From: DATEPR01 sp036491115
Lineage (GTDB): Bacteria > Actinomycetota > Actinomycetes > Mycobacteriales > Pseudonocardiaceae
Assembly (NCBI GenBank): GCA_036491115.1
Contig: DASXCQ010000078.1
Location: forward strand, 1-64,000
Direction: 5' to 3'
Length of the DNA: 64,000 nucleotides
Shown here: one piece after another, positions 19,606 to 29,753 of the stretch
How the letters are laid out: each line of letters begins with the position of its first letter
Position numbering within the stretch: the stretch's first letter is position 1
Translations under genes and position numbers: made by a program
Notes under the pieces: generated by a model
The model's database searches: none
Told to the model about the DNA's origin: nothing
Seen by the model: the letters and a program-made list of their open reading frames with translations, nothing else

Positions 19606-19667
19606 GCGCCCGTCGGCAATGTGGCCGCAACGGAAACAGGGGAGCACGGCCAAGAGGAGAGGGCATC

Positions 19668-20675
<1,008 letters not shown>

Positions 20676-20694
20676 GCCGGAGGATCTCGCTCTG

Positions 20695-21900
20695 ATGAAG
20701 ACGCTCGACGACCTGCTCGCCGACGGCGTGGCAGGCCGCACCGTCCTGCTGCGCGCCGACCTGAACGTCCCGCTGGACGGCGACCGCATCACCGACGACG
20801 GCCGCGTCCGCGCGTCCGTCCCGACCATCCAGGCGCTGACCTCGGCCGGCGCCAGGGTCGTCGTCACCGCGCATCTCGGCCGGCCCACGGGCGCGCCCGA
20901 GGACAAGTACTCGCTGCGGCCGGTGGCCGCCCGCCTGGGCGAGTTGCTCGGCGCCGCCGTGCCGCTGGCCGCCGACGTCGTCGGCGACTCGGCCCGGTCA
21001 TGCGTCGCCGGCCTCGCCGACGGCGGCGTGGCGCTGCTGGAGAACGTCCGCTTCGACCCGCGCGAGACCAGCAAGGACGAGGCGGAGCGCGGTGCGCTGG
21101 CCGCCGACCTGGCCGGGCTGGTGGGGGAGCGGGCCGCGTACGTGTCCGACGGTTTCGGGGTGGTGCACCGCAAGCAGGCGTCCGTCTACGACGTGGCGAA
21201 GCTGCTGCCGCACTACGCCGGCCGGCTGGTGGTGGCCGAGGTCGAGGTCCTGCGCAGGCTCACCGACGACACCGAGCGGCCCTACGTCGTGATCCTGGGC
21301 GGCGCCAAGGTGTCGGACAAGCTCGGCGTGATCGCGAACCTGCTGGCCAAGGTCGACCGGCTGCTCGTCGGCGGCGGCATGGCCTACACGTTCCTCAGGG
21401 CCCAGGGCCACGAGGTCGGCAAGTCACTGCTCCAGTCCGACCAGGTGCCGACCGTGCTGGGCTTCCTGGACGAGGCGCAGCGGCAGGGTGTCGATGTGGT
21501 GCTGCCGGTCGACGTGCTCACCGCGACCGAGTTCAGCAACGACGCCGAGATCCGGATCGTGTCCACCGACGCCATCCCGGCCGAGCGGGAGGGCCTGGAC
21601 ATCGGCCCGAAGACCCGCGAACTGTTCGCCGAGAAGCTCGCCGACGCGCGAACCGTGTTCTGGAACGGCCCGATGGGCGTGTTCGAGTTCCCGAACTTCG
21701 CCGGCGGCACCGAGGCGGTGGGGACGGCGTTGATCGACTCGTCGGCGTTCTCGGTCGTCGGCGGCGGCGACTCGGCGGCCGCGGTGCGCCAACTCGGCCT
21801 GCCCGAGGACGGCTTCTCGCACATCTCCACCGGTGGCGGCGCCTCGCTGGAGTTCCTGGAGGGCAAGGAACTGCCCGGCATCGCGGTGTTGGAGGACTGA
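20695..21900 (+). CDS. pgk: Phosphoglycerate kinase
   Basis: Transfers phosphate from 1,3-bisphosphoglycerate to ADP. 401 residues with the substrate-binding LLRADLNVPLDG and the HLGRPTG basic patch in the N-domain, and FWNGPMGVFE and VGGGDSAAAVRQLG in the nucleotide-binding C-domain. It starts 19 bp after gap, behind a GGAGG ribosome site, and is followed by tpiA after 3 bp. Confidence 0.97.
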   Translation: MKTLDDLLADGVAGRTVLLRADLNVPLDGDRITDDGRVRASVPTIQALTSAGARVVVTAHLGRPTGAPEDKYSLRPVAARLGELLGAAVPLAADVVGDSARSCVAGLADGGVALLENVRFDPRETSKDEAERGALAADLAGLVGERAAYVSDGFGVVHRKQASVYDVAKLLPHYAGRLVVAEVEVLRRLTDDTERPYVVILGGAKVSDKLGVIANLLAKVDRLLVGGGMAYTFLRAQGHEVGKSLLQSDQVPTVLGFLDEAQRQGVDVVLPVDVLTATEFSNDAEIRIVSTDAIPAEREGLDIGPKTRELFAEKLADARTVFWNGPMGVFEFPNFAGGTEAVGTALIDSSAFSVVGGGDSAAAVRQLGLPEDGFSHISTGGGASLEFLEGKELPGIAVLED

Positions 21901-21903
21901 CAC

Positions 21904-22689
21904 GTGGCTCGCCAGACGCTGATCGCCGGCAACTGGAAGATGAACCTGAACCACCTGGAGGCGATCGGGCTGGTCCAGCGCCTCGCGTTCGCGCTCCCGG
22001 ACAAGTACCTGGAGAAGGTGGAGGTCGTCGTCCTGCCGCCGTTCACCCACATCCGCAGCGTGCAGACCCTGATCGAGGGCGACAAGCTGCGGCTCGGGTT
22101 CGGCGCGCAGGACCTGTCGCCCCATGAGAACGGCGCCTACACCGGTGACATCTCCGGCGCGATGCTGGCCAAGCTCGGCTGCACCTTCGTCGTGGTCGGC
22201 CACTCCGAGCGGCGCGAGTACCACGACGAGGGCGACGAGCTGGTCAACAAGAAGGTGCGGGCCGCGCTCAAGCACGGCCTGACGCCGATCCTGTGCGTCG
22301 GCGAAAAGCTGGAGGTCCGCGAGGCGGGCGCGCATGTCGACCACTGCCAGGCGCAGCTGATCGGCGGGCTCAAGGGCCTCAAGACCGAGCAGGTGGCCGG
22401 TGTGGTGGTCGCCTACGAGCCGGTGTGGGCGATCGGCACCGGGCGGGTCGCCACCCCGGCGGACGCCCAGGAGGTGTGTGCGGCCATCCGGGCGGCGCTG
22501 GTCGACAAGTACGGCGCCGAGACCGGTGCGGCGATCCGGGTGCTCTACGGCGGCTCGGTGAAGTCGGGCAACATCGGCGAGCTGGTGGCGCAGGACGACA
22601 TCGACGGTGCGCTGGTCGGCGGGGCGAGCCTGGACGCAGACGAGTTCGCCAAACTGTGCGCGATGGCTGCCGGTGGGCCGCTGCCGTGA
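21904..22689 (+). CDS. tpiA: Triosephosphate isomerase
   Basis: Interconverts dihydroxyacetone phosphate and glyceraldehyde-3-phosphate. 261 residues with the catalytic lysine in AGNWKMN, the catalytic histidine in VVGHSERR, the catalytic glutamate in VVAYEPVWAIGTGR (flexible loop 6), and the phosphate-binding LYGGSVKSGN. GTG start 3 bp after pgk. End of the glycolytic operon. Confidence 0.97.
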   Translation: MARQTLIAGNWKMNLNHLEAIGLVQRLAFALPDKYLEKVEVVVLPPFTHIRSVQTLIEGDKLRLGFGAQDLSPHENGAYTGDISGAMLAKLGCTFVVVGHSERREYHDEGDELVNKKVRAALKHGLTPILCVGEKLEVREAGAHVDHCQAQLIGGLKGLKTEQVAGVVVAYEPVWAIGTGRVATPADAQEVCAAIRAALVDKYGAETGAAIRVLYGGSVKSGNIGELVAQDDIDGALVGGASLDADEFAKLCAMAAGGPLP

Positions 22690-22780
22690 GCACGGTGGGT
22701 GCGGCCGTACACTGACCGTCGCGTAACCGTGGCGCTACGCCGTTGGCGGGGCAGAGGTACGACCAACCGATGCGAACCGG

Positions 22781-22786
22781 TAATCT
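22781..22786 (+). promoter_or_regulatory. Putative -10 element of secG (TAATCT)
   Basis: TAATCT is a good TAnnnT hexamer, 31 bp before the secG ATG. The predicted leader is about 25 nt and carries GAGG 5 nt before the ATG. No clear -35 is seen. Confidence 0.4.
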
Positions 22787-22817
22787 GTGACGCCGACGGC
22801 ACTATGGCGAGGATGAC

Positions 22818-23051
22818 ATGAAACTGATCCTGCAGATCGGACTTGCGTTGACCAGCATTGTGCTGATCGTGCTGGTGCTCCTGCACCGTGGCCGGGGAGG
22901 TGGCTTGTCCTCGTTGTTCGGTGGCGGCATGCAGTCCAGCCTCTCCGGTTCGACTGTCGCGGAGAAGAACCTCGACCGCATCACCCTGTTCGTCGGCGCG
23001 CTCTGGGTGATCTGCATCGTGGGAACTGGGCTACTGCTGAAGGTCGGTTGA
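22818..23051 (+). CDS. secG: Preprotein translocase subunit SecG
   Basis: Small auxiliary subunit of the SecYEG channel in the cytoplasmic membrane. 77 residues with two transmembrane helices (about 3-23 and 53-74) joined by a glycine/serine-rich loop (HRGRGGGLSSLFGGG), the normal SecG plan. The position after tpiA is common in actinobacteria. Confidence 0.93.
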   Translation: MKLILQIGLALTSIVLIVLVLLHRGRGGGLSSLFGGGMQSSLSGSTVAEKNLDRITLFVGALWVICIVGTGLLLKVG

Positions 23052-23128
23052 CGTTCCCGGCGTACCGGCGGCCGTACCGCGGCCGATCGGTGTGTCCGCC
23101 GTCTGCCCTGATGGGGGTGTGAGTAGCT

Positions 23129-23473
23129 ATGTCGGGTGGCAACGCGATCCGCGGAACGCGAGTCGGTGCCGGACCGATGGGTGAATCCGAACGAGGCGAA
23201 TCCGCGCCTCGGCGGCGGGTGACCTACTGGTGTGCCAACGGCCATGAGTCGCGGCCGTCGTTCGCGATGGATGCCGAGGTGCCGGACAACTGGGACTGCC
23301 CGCGTTGTGGGCTGCCCGGTGGCCGGGACCAGGAGAAGCCCCCGGCCCCACCGCGCAACGAGCCCTACAAGACGCACCTCGCCTACGTGAAGGAGCGCCG
23401 CTCGGACGCGGACGGCGAGGCGATCCTGGCCGAGGCGCTGGCCAAGCTGCGCGCTCAGCGCGAGGACGTCTGA
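23129..23473 (+). CDS. rbpA: RNA polymerase-binding protein RbpA
   Basis: Actinobacterial transcription activator that binds the housekeeping sigma factor and stabilises the open complex. 114 residues: N-terminal tail (GNAIRGTRVG), a zinc-ribbon-like core with Cys and His ligands (WCANGHE and CPRCG), a basic linker, and the C-terminal sigma-interaction helices (THLAYVKERRSDADGEAI). The zinc cysteines are kept as in Streptomyces RbpA; M. tuberculosis RbpA lacks them. The 179-bp gap after it (to 23652) shows no clear element. Confidence 0.9.
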   Translation: MSGGNAIRGTRVGAGPMGESERGESAPRRRVTYWCANGHESRPSFAMDAEVPDNWDCPRCGLPGGRDQEKPPAPPRNEPYKTHLAYVKERRSDADGEAILAEALAKLRAQREDV

Positions 23474-23652
23474 CCGTCGGCTCTGCGGGTCCGGCTCCTA
23501 CGGTGGGGCTTGGCTCGCCCGCTCCAGGTATGAGGGGAACAAAGCGCTGCTCACAGCCGGGGTCCTGGGCTGGACGGCACTGCTCGCTTCCGGCGATCCT
23601 GGGCTGAACAGGCGGCCGGCGGTGAAAGCCGATCCGAGCGGAACGGGCGGTG

Positions 23653-25011
23653 TCAGTCCGGCGGCAACGGGAACGTCGTCCGCACCGTGAAGCCACCCTC
23701 AGCGGTAGGCCCGGCATGGAAGTCCCCACCCAACAACGTGGCCCGTTCCCGCAGACCAAGCAGCCCGTGCCCGCCCGACGGCAACTGAGTGGCGACGGCA
23801 CCGGCGCCCGGTGGATCGTTGTCCACCCGCACCACCAACGCCCCACCGGACACCGTGACCTGAACACTGGCCGGCGCGTAGGCGGCGTGCTTGCGCACGT
23901 TCGTCAAGGCTTCCTGCACGGTCCGGTAGGCAGCGCCCGCCACCGACCCGGGCAGCGAGCGGCCGTCCAGGTCCATCCGCAGCGTCACATCCATCGTGCT
24001 GTCCCGGACCAGGTCCAGCAGGGTCTCCAGGTCGGGTTCCTCGGCGCCGTCGGTGGCGGTCCGCAGCGCGCCGACCAGGTCGCGCAGCTCGTCCAGGGTG
24101 CGCGCGGACAGCTCCCGGATGGTCTCCGCCGTGCGGCGGGCCTGGTCGTCACCCGTGGTGACCTGTAACGCACCGGCCTGCATGGCGATCAGGCTGACCT
24201 GGTGGGACACCACGTCGTGCATCTCCCTGGCGATCTTGGCCCGCTCGTCGGCCCGGATCGCGATGGACTGCAACCGCTGCTCCCGGCCCCGGCTGGCGGC
24301 CAGTTCGACGATCCGGGTGGACAGGTCGTGCCGGGCGATCACCAGCAGCCCGATCGCGATCGGCATGAAGATCACGAAACAGGCGTAGATGCCGTCCTCG
24401 ACGTGCCGGCGCCACGTCTCCTGTGCGAAGTCGTGCAGCGGTGACGCGGGCGGCGGCGACCAGATCAGGAACCGGCACGCCCACACGCCGGCGGCGGCCA
24501 CGATCGTCCGCCAGTTCCAGCCGCGCTTCCAGGCCAGCGTGCCCAGCGCGATCATGGCGCCCAGTTCTGACCAGCCGGCCAGGAACCCGGGCAGCGCCAC
24601 CAGGGTCGTGGCGAACGGGAACCGCCGGCGGAACACCAGCGCCGCGACCGAGATCCCGGACAGCACGAGCGAGTAGGTGGCCACGGACCCGTCCGGCACC
24701 GCCATCGCCACGTCCAGCGCGGCCACGAGCACGGCCAGCGCGTCGATCAGGATGGCCTGGTGCCGGCGCACCCACGGTCCGGTCCAGCCGAAGTACAGGC
24801 GCAACGACGGGTTGTCGGGCGGGACGCCCGTCCCTGCCGCTGTGGAGGACTGGACAGCCAGGGCGGCACCTCCTGGAACGTTGGCGTGCTGCGTACGATA
24901 CTTGCCGGTCCGGCCGCCGTAGCCACGGTGGCCGAGTTCGTGTCGGGCGCCGGGTGGCTCCATCGGTCGTTTCCGCACTTGTGTACCCCGTCCGCCCTCG
25001 TCGCCCCTCAC
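23653..25011 (-). CDS. Membrane sensor histidine kinase (HisKA_3/NarL-type), no adjacent regulator
   Basis: About four to five hydrophobic segments (residues about 85-240) precede a dimerisation/phosphoacceptor helix with EMHDVVSHQVSLIAMQ (the His after EM). A short HATPase domain follows (VQEALTNVRKHA, then GGHGLLGLRERATLLGG). Up to 452 residues. No response regulator gene lies on either side. The start is uncertain: GTG 25011 is the longest, ATG at 24963 is possible, and the best ribosome site (AGGAGGT, 24868-24874) would serve a CTG at 24861. The homologous part begins after residue 60, so any of these would work. Confidence 0.85.
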   Translation of the reverse strand: MRGDEGGRGTQVRKRPMEPPGARHELGHRGYGGRTGKYRTQHANVPGGAALAVQSSTAAGTGVPPDNPSLRLYFGWTGPWVRRHQAILIDALAVLVAALDVAMAVPDGSVATYSLVLSGISVAALVFRRRFPFATTLVALPGFLAGWSELGAMIALGTLAWKRGWNWRTIVAAAGVWACRFLIWSPPPASPLHDFAQETWRRHVEDGIYACFVIFMPIAIGLLVIARHDLSTRIVELAASRGREQRLQSIAIRADERAKIAREMHDVVSHQVSLIAMQAGALQVTTGDDQARRTAETIRELSARTLDELRDLVGALRTATDGAEEPDLETLLDLVRDSTMDVTLRMDLDGRSLPGSVAGAAYRTVQEALTNVRKHAAYAPASVQVTVSGGALVVRVDNDPPGAGAVATQLPSGGHGLLGLRERATLLGGDFHAGPTAEGGFTVRTTFPLPPD

Positions 25012-25074
25012 TCATGAATAAGCGCTGAACGTGTCCGGTGGGACGCGCGGAGCGACGAATGACACGGAAATGTG

Positions 25075-25692
25075 CTAAGGCACACGCAGGTCGGGTGCGA
25101 ATCGGTCCAATGCGGCCTCGACGACCGGTTCGTCGTCGGCCGAGGACAGCCGGAACGCGAACCGCAACGTCGGCAGGTCCGGCCGGACCGGCGCACCCCC
25201 GGTGACCGATTCGGCCAGTTCGGGGTGTTGGCGGACCGTCGCCTCGGCCGCCGGGCACAGTTCGACGGTCGGCGTGCGTGGCGCGCTGGTCCGCATGCCC
25301 TTCGGCACGATCGGCGCCACCACCCGCACCGCGGCCAGTTCGGACCACGGCAGCCGCACGGTGGCCCGCTCGGTACGGCACCACACGGCGGCGGCGTCGA
25401 ACGCCAGGGCCTGCCGGTGCCGCACCACCCGCACCGCCACCGCGACCAGCCCGCACACCATCGCCAGGAACAGCACGCCCAACACGGCCGCCACCGGCCG
25501 CAACGCCGGGGGAGCGGTCACCGGCCCCGGCCAGGTGAACACGGCGTAGCTCAACGCGGCCAGTGCGACGAACGCCAGGAACACCGTGGTGCCACCGAAA
25601 CACCCGAGCGCGATCCTGGTCGGCCGGCCCAGCTCGACGAGGACGGCGTCCTCCGCCGGACCGTCTGTCGTGTCGGCGAAGGGGCTGGGCAC
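25075..25692 (-). CDS. Two-TM membrane protein of unknown function
   Basis: 205 residues, not recognised. A short acidic N-terminus leads to two hydrophobic segments (about residues 26-49 and 63-85) and a soluble C-terminal domain of about 110 residues with a PH-like pattern of strands (LAFDAAAVWCRTERATVRLPW in two parts). I chose GTG 25692 (M-P-S-P-F-A-D) rather than the longer frame from 25725, because a TACGCT hexamer lies exactly 6 nt before it. Divergent from the MauE-like gene. Confidence 0.6.
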   Translation of the reverse strand: MPSPFADTTDGPAEDAVLVELGRPTRIALGCFGGTTVFLAFVALAALSYAVFTWPGPVTAPPALRPVAAVLGVLFLAMVCGLVAVAVRVVRHRQALAFDAAAVWCRTERATVRLPWSELAAVRVVAPIVPKGMRTSAPRTPTVELCPAAEATVRQHPELAESVTGGAPVRPDLPTLRFAFRLSSADDEPVVEAALDRFAPDLRVP

Positions 25693-25704
25693 CCGGTGAG
25701 CGTA
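25693..25704 (-). promoter_or_regulatory. Leaderless promoter (TACGCT, then 6 nt)
   Basis: On the minus strand TACGCT (25704-25699) is followed by 6 nt (CACCGG) and a GTG. The match to the spacing seen at rpe, uvrC and mptB is the main support. No clear -35. Confidence 0.4.
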
Positions 25705-25913
25705 CTGACGCGCAACTTTCGCCACTGTTCACCCCGCGGACGATTGCCGGATCCAGTGCCACGATCAGGTCCGTGCGCAGGTCAGCGCCCTCGGCCGGCC
25801 GTGGCCGCGCGTCCGGCCGCAGAGCTGCCACCGAACGGCTTCTTGAGCGATCCACCAGGAACGGTTTCCATAGTGGCGCAGACATGGGATCGATGATCGT
25901 TTGCTGGAGTCAC

Positions 25914-26408
25914 ATGATCGTCCTGGACTCGGCGTACCCGGTGCTCAGCTGTGTGCTGGGCTGGGCTGCCATCGGCAAGTTGGGCAGGTTCCGGGAGTTC
26001 GTCGGCCAGGTCGCGGCCTATCGCCTGTTGCCCATGATGTTCGTGCGGCCGGCCGCGCTGGCCGTGGTGAGCGCCGAGTTGATCACTACGGTGCTGCTGG
26101 TGCCGCCACCGACCAGACCGGCGGGCGCCGGCCTGGCGACCCTGTTGCTCGCGGTGTTCCTGGCGGCCCAGGCGTCGGCACTGGCCAGGGGTCTGGCGAT
26201 CGACTGCGGCTGCTTCGGCGGCTCGGACGAACTGGCCGCGATCGGCCCGGCCACGGTCACCCGCACCGCGCTGTTGCTGCTGCTGGCCGTCGGCTCGCTC
26301 GCGGCCGGGTCGACCCCGTTCCGCCCGATCGAACTGCTGGTCGGCCCGCTGCTGGCCGGCATCGTCGGCCTGATCCCGGAACTGGCCCAGCGGCGGTACC
26401 TGCGTTAG
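25914..26408 (+). CDS. MauE/DoxX-like membrane protein
   Basis: 164 residues with four hydrophobic segments and the CxC motif AIDCGCFGG in the third quarter, as in the MauE family linked to thiol-disulfide chemistry in the membrane. ATG 25914 is chosen because GGAG lies 5 nt upstream; ATG 25884 and 25893 are alternatives. No thioredoxin-like partner (MauD) is next to it, so its electron partner is unknown. Its stop codon overlaps the convergent pgl stop at 26405-26408. Confidence 0.7.
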   Translation: MIVLDSAYPVLSCVLGWAAIGKLGRFREFVGQVAAYRLLPMMFVRPAALAVVSAELITTVLLVPPPTRPAGAGLATLLLAVFLAAQASALARGLAIDCGCFGGSDELAAIGPATVTRTALLLLLAVGSLAAGSTPFRPIELLVGPLLAGIVGLIPELAQRRYLR

Positions 26409-27154
26409 CCGGGCAGCTTGGCTGCCGCCGCACGGTCGAGCAGCCAGAGGGTGCGGTGCTGTCCCCGGGCGCCGGCTGCCGGGATGTCCACCTCACGGGC
26501 GCCGCCCAGCGCGGCGGCGATCGCGTCGGCCTTGGCCTCGCCCGTCGTCATCAGCCACACCTGCATCGACCGGCGAATGGCCGGCAGCGTCAACGAAACC
26601 CGGGTCGGCGGTGGCTTCGGGCAGTCGCGGACCGCGACCGCCGTCCGCGTCGTCTCGTGGACCGCGGGCGAGTCCGGGAACACCGACGCCGTGTGGCCCT
26701 CCTCGCCGACCCCCAGTAGGCACACATCGAACGTCGGCACGTGTCCGTCCTCTGCCACCGATGCCAGGAACTCCGCATAGGCGGCGGCGGCCGCGTCCGG
26801 GTCGTCGCCGAACCGGCCGCCCGCGGGCTCCATCACGTGCACCCGCTCGGCCGGCACCGGGATGTGGTCCAGCAGCGCCTGCCTGGCCTGGGTTTCGTTG
26901 CGCTCCGGGTCGCCTGCCGGCAGGAACCGCTCGTCACCCCAGTACAGGTCCACCCGCTGCCAGTCGATGGCCTCCCGCGCCGGGCTCGCGTCGAGCTGGG
27001 CGAGCACCGCGGTGCCGGTCCGGCCGCCGGTGAGCACCACGCCCGCCCGACCACGCGTCAGTTGGGCGTCCACCACGGCTGTCACCAGCCGGGCGGCCGC
27101 CGCCGCGGCGAGCACGTCCGCGTCGGCGTGGACGATCACCTCGGGCTCGCTCAC
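26405..27154 (-). CDS. pgl: 6-phosphogluconolactonase
   Basis: Hydrolyses 6-phosphogluconolactone in the oxidative pentose phosphate pathway. 249 residues of the DevB type: VVLTGGRTGTAVLAQL (phosphate loop), YWGDERFLPAGDPERN, and the catalytic LLGVGEEGHTASVFPDSPAV. Last gene of the minus-strand tkt-tal-pgi-zwf-opcA-pgl operon. Its start overlaps the opcA stop by 4 nt. Confidence 0.95.
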   Translation of the reverse strand: MSEPEVIVHADADVLAAAAAARLVTAVVDAQLTRGRAGVVLTGGRTGTAVLAQLDASPAREAIDWQRVDLYWGDERFLPAGDPERNETQARQALLDHIPVPAERVHVMEPAGGRFGDDPDAAAAAYAEFLASVAEDGHVPTFDVCLLGVGEEGHTASVFPDSPAVHETTRTAVAVRDCPKPPPTRVSLTLPAIRRSMQVWLMTTGEAKADAIAAALGGAREVDIPAAGARGQHRTLWLLDRAAAAKLPG

Positions 27155-28218
27155 GACTGCGTCGCCCGCTTCGCCGTCCGGGGTGCGGGCGCGGTCTTCT
27201 TCGCGGCCGGGGGAATGGGCTCATCGGTGGCCGGCGGGACCTTCTTCGCGGCCGCCGGCTTGGTCTTCGCCGCCGCCGACGCGGGCCGGCCGCGGACCAC
27301 CTTGGTCAGGCCCTTCAGCGTCTCCGCGTAGATCTCGTCCGGGTCCAGCCTGCGCAGCTCCTCGGACAGACAGTCGCGCACCGACCGGCGCTGCAACGCG
27401 ACCCTGCGGTCGGGCTGGCCGGCCTGGGTGAGCGTGCCCACCTTCGCGTCCGGCCGGACCAGCTCCACCGTGCCGGTGCGCCGCTCCAGCACCACCTTCA
27501 CGATGCCCTCGCCGTCGGTGGCCTTGTAGCGCGACACCGGGATGCGCAGGCACGCCGCGAGCCACGCGGCCAGCAGGTCGGTCGACGGCGAGTCGGACTC
27601 CCCGGTGACCGACGCGGCGGCGATCTTCTCGAACGGCGGCAGGTCCAGCGCGGCGGCCAGCACGGCACGCCAGTTGGTCAGCCGCGTCCACGCCAGGTCG
27701 GTGTCGCCGTCGGCGTAGGTGCTCTTGCGGTGATCCAAGGCGCGCAACGGGTTCTTCTCGTTGGCCGCGTCCATGATCCTGCGGTGCGCCAACTCGCCGA
27801 TCGGGTCCTTCGCCGGCACCGCCGGCGCCTCGAACGGCCACCACGCCACCACCGGTGTGTCCGGCAGCAGCAGCGGGATGACGCAACTGGCACCCTCGTC
27901 GGCCAGCGCCCCGTACAGCCGCAGCACGACGACCTCGCTGGCGCCCGCGTCCCCGCCGACCCGGATCTGGGCATCCAGCCGGGGCGCGGCCTTCTTCGCG
28001 CCCCGCGCCACCACGATCACCCGGCACGGGTGCTCCCGGCTGGCGTCGTTGGCGGCGTCGATGGCCTCCTCGGTCCGCGAGCCGTCGTCGGTGACGATGA
28101 CCAGCGTCAGCACCCGGCCCAAGGTGACCGCGCCACCTTCCTGGCGCAGCTGGACGAGCTTGCTGTTGACCTGTGCGGTCGTGGTGGACGGCAGGTCGAT
28201 GATCACGGGCGCCTCCAC
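27151..28218 (-). CDS. opcA: Glucose-6-phosphate dehydrogenase assembly protein OpcA
   Basis: Redox-sensitive partner that activates Zwf in actinobacteria and cyanobacteria. 355 residues; the start IIDLPSTTTAQVNSKLVQLR and the central PDTPVVAWWPFEAPAVPA are typical. The last 50 or so residues form a lysine/alanine/proline-rich tail (AAAKTKPAAAKKVPPA and similar) that looks disordered. The GTG start lies inside the 3' end of zwf (16-nt overlap), so the two are translationally coupled. Confidence 0.95.
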   Translation of the reverse strand: MEAPVIIDLPSTTTAQVNSKLVQLRQEGGAVTLGRVLTLVIVTDDGSRTEEAIDAANDASREHPCRVIVVARGAKKAAPRLDAQIRVGGDAGASEVVVLRLYGALADEGASCVIPLLLPDTPVVAWWPFEAPAVPAKDPIGELAHRRIMDAANEKNPLRALDHRKSTYADGDTDLAWTRLTNWRAVLAAALDLPPFEKIAAASVTGESDSPSTDLLAAWLAACLRIPVSRYKATDGEGIVKVVLERRTGTVELVRPDAKVGTLTQAGQPDRRVALQRRSVRDCLSEELRRLDPDEIYAETLKGLTKVVRGRPASAAAKTKPAAAKKVPPATDEPIPPAAKKTAPAPRTAKRATQS

Positions 28219-29753
28219 TTACGGCCGGTACGTGCCAACATCTTGTCCGCCGACGCGGGTCCCCAGCCGCCCGCCTTGTACGCGTCCGGCTTGCCGGACG
28301 ACCCCCACGACCGCAGGACCGGGTCGAGGATCCGCCAGGACAGCTCGACCTCCTCGTTCACCGGGAACAGCGACGGCTCACCGAGCAGCATGTCCAGGAT
28401 CAGCCGCTCGTACGCCTCCGGCGACGACTCGGTGAACGCGTGGCCGTAGCCGAAGTCCATCGTGACGTCCCGGACCTCCATGTTGTTGCCCGGCACCTTG
28501 GAGCCGAACCGCAGCGTGACGCCCTCGTCCGGCTGGACGCGCACGACCAGCGCGTTCTGGCCGAGCTCGTCGGTCTGGGTGGAGTCGAACGGCAGGTGCG
28601 GCGCCCGCTTGAACACCACGGCGATCTCGGTGACCCGCCTGCCCAGCCGCTTGCCGGTGCGCAGGTAGAACGGCACCCCGGCCCAGCGTCGGGTGTCCAC
28701 CTCCAGGGTGATCGCGGCGAACGTCTCCGTGGTGGAGTCGTTGCGGAAACCGCCCTCCTCGAGCAGACCGGGCACCTTCTGGCCGCCCTGCCAGCCCGAC
28801 GTGTACTGGCCCCTGGCCGTGGTCTCGGCGAACGGGGTGACCGCCCGCGTCGCGGAAAGCACCTTCACCTTCTCCGACCGCAGATCCTTGGGATGGAAGG
28901 AGAGCGGCTCCTCCATCGTGGTCAGCGCGAGCAGTTGCAGCAGGTGGTTCTGGATCACGTCCCTGGCCGCGCCGATGCCGTCGTAGTAGCCGGCACGACC
29001 GCCGAGGCCGATGTCCTCGGCCATGGTGATCTGCACGTGGTCGACGTAGTTGGCGTTCCAGATCGGCTCGAACAACTGGTTGGCGAAGCGCAGCGCCAGG
29101 ATGTTCTGCACCGTCTCCTTGCCGAGGTAGTGGTCGATGCGGAACACCGACTCCTCGGGGAACACGTCGTTGACGGTGGCGTTGAGCTCGATGGCGCTTT
29201 TCAGGTCGTGCCCGAACGGCTTCTCGATGACCACCCGGCGCCACTGGTCACCGTCCTGTGCGGACAGTCCAGAGCGGCTCAACTGCTTGAGCACCACGGG
29301 AAACGCGCCGGGCGGGATGGACAGGTAGAAGGCGTGGTTACCGCCGGTGCCGCGCACCCTGTCCAGGTCGGCGACCACGGCTGCCAGCGCGTCGAACGCG
29401 TTGTCGTCGTCGAAGCTGCCCGGCACGAACCGGATGCCCTCGGCCAGCCGCCGCCACACGGCCTCGCGGAACGGCGTGCGGGCGTGCTCGCGGACCGCGG
29501 CGTGCACGATCTCGCCGAAGTCCTCGTCCGCCCAGTCCCGCCGGGCGAACCCGGTCAGCGCGAAGCCGGGCGGCAGCAGGCCGCGGTTGGCCAGGTCGTA
29601 TATCGCCGGCATCAGCTTCTTGCGGGACAGGTCACCGGTGACGCCGAAGATCACCACACCGCACGGGCCGGCGATCCTGGGCAGGCGCTTGTCACGTTCG
29701 TCGCGCAGCGGGTTGCGGTGGTTGCGGCCCCCCAGCGAGCGTGCCGCCGTCAT
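28203..29753 (-). CDS. zwf: Glucose-6-phosphate 1-dehydrogenase
   Basis: First oxidative step of the pentose phosphate pathway, making NADPH. 516 residues with the nucleotide-binding VIFGVTGDLSRKKLMPAIYD, the substrate motif RIDHYLGKETVQN with the catalytic histidine, and the C-terminal YERLILDMLLGEPSLF. The ATG at 29753 overlaps the pgi stop (ATGA). The open frame continues far upstream only as an antisense-free read-through of pgi in another frame and is not real coding. Confidence 0.97.
   Translation of the reverse strand: MTAARSLGGRNHRNPLRDERDKRLPRIAGPCGVVIFGVTGDLSRKKLMPAIYDLANRGLLPPGFALTGFARRDWADEDFGEIVHAAVREHARTPFREAVWRRLAEGIRFVPGSFDDDNAFDALAAVVADLDRVRGTGGNHAFYLSIPPGAFPVVLKQLSRSGLSAQDGDQWRRVVIEKPFGHDLKSAIELNATVNDVFPEESVFRIDHYLGKETVQNILALRFANQLFEPIWNANYVDHVQITMAEDIGLGGRAGYYDGIGAARDVIQNHLLQLLALTTMEEPLSFHPKDLRSEKVKVLSATRAVTPFAETTARGQYTSGWQGGQKVPGLLEEGGFRNDSTTETFAAITLEVDTRRWAGVPFYLRTGKRLGRRVTEIAVVFKRAPHLPFDSTQTDELGQNALVVRVQPDEGVTLRFGSKVPGNNMEVRDVTMDFGYGHAFTESSPEAYERLILDMLLGEPSLFPVNEEVELSWRILDPVLRSWGSSGKPDAYKAGGWGPASADKMLARTGRKWRRP

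Noticed and set aside
22690..22817. tRNA or small RNA in the tpiA-secG gap
   Set aside because: Several short complementary stretches occur, but no cloverleaf arms or TPsiC-type motif could be drawn.
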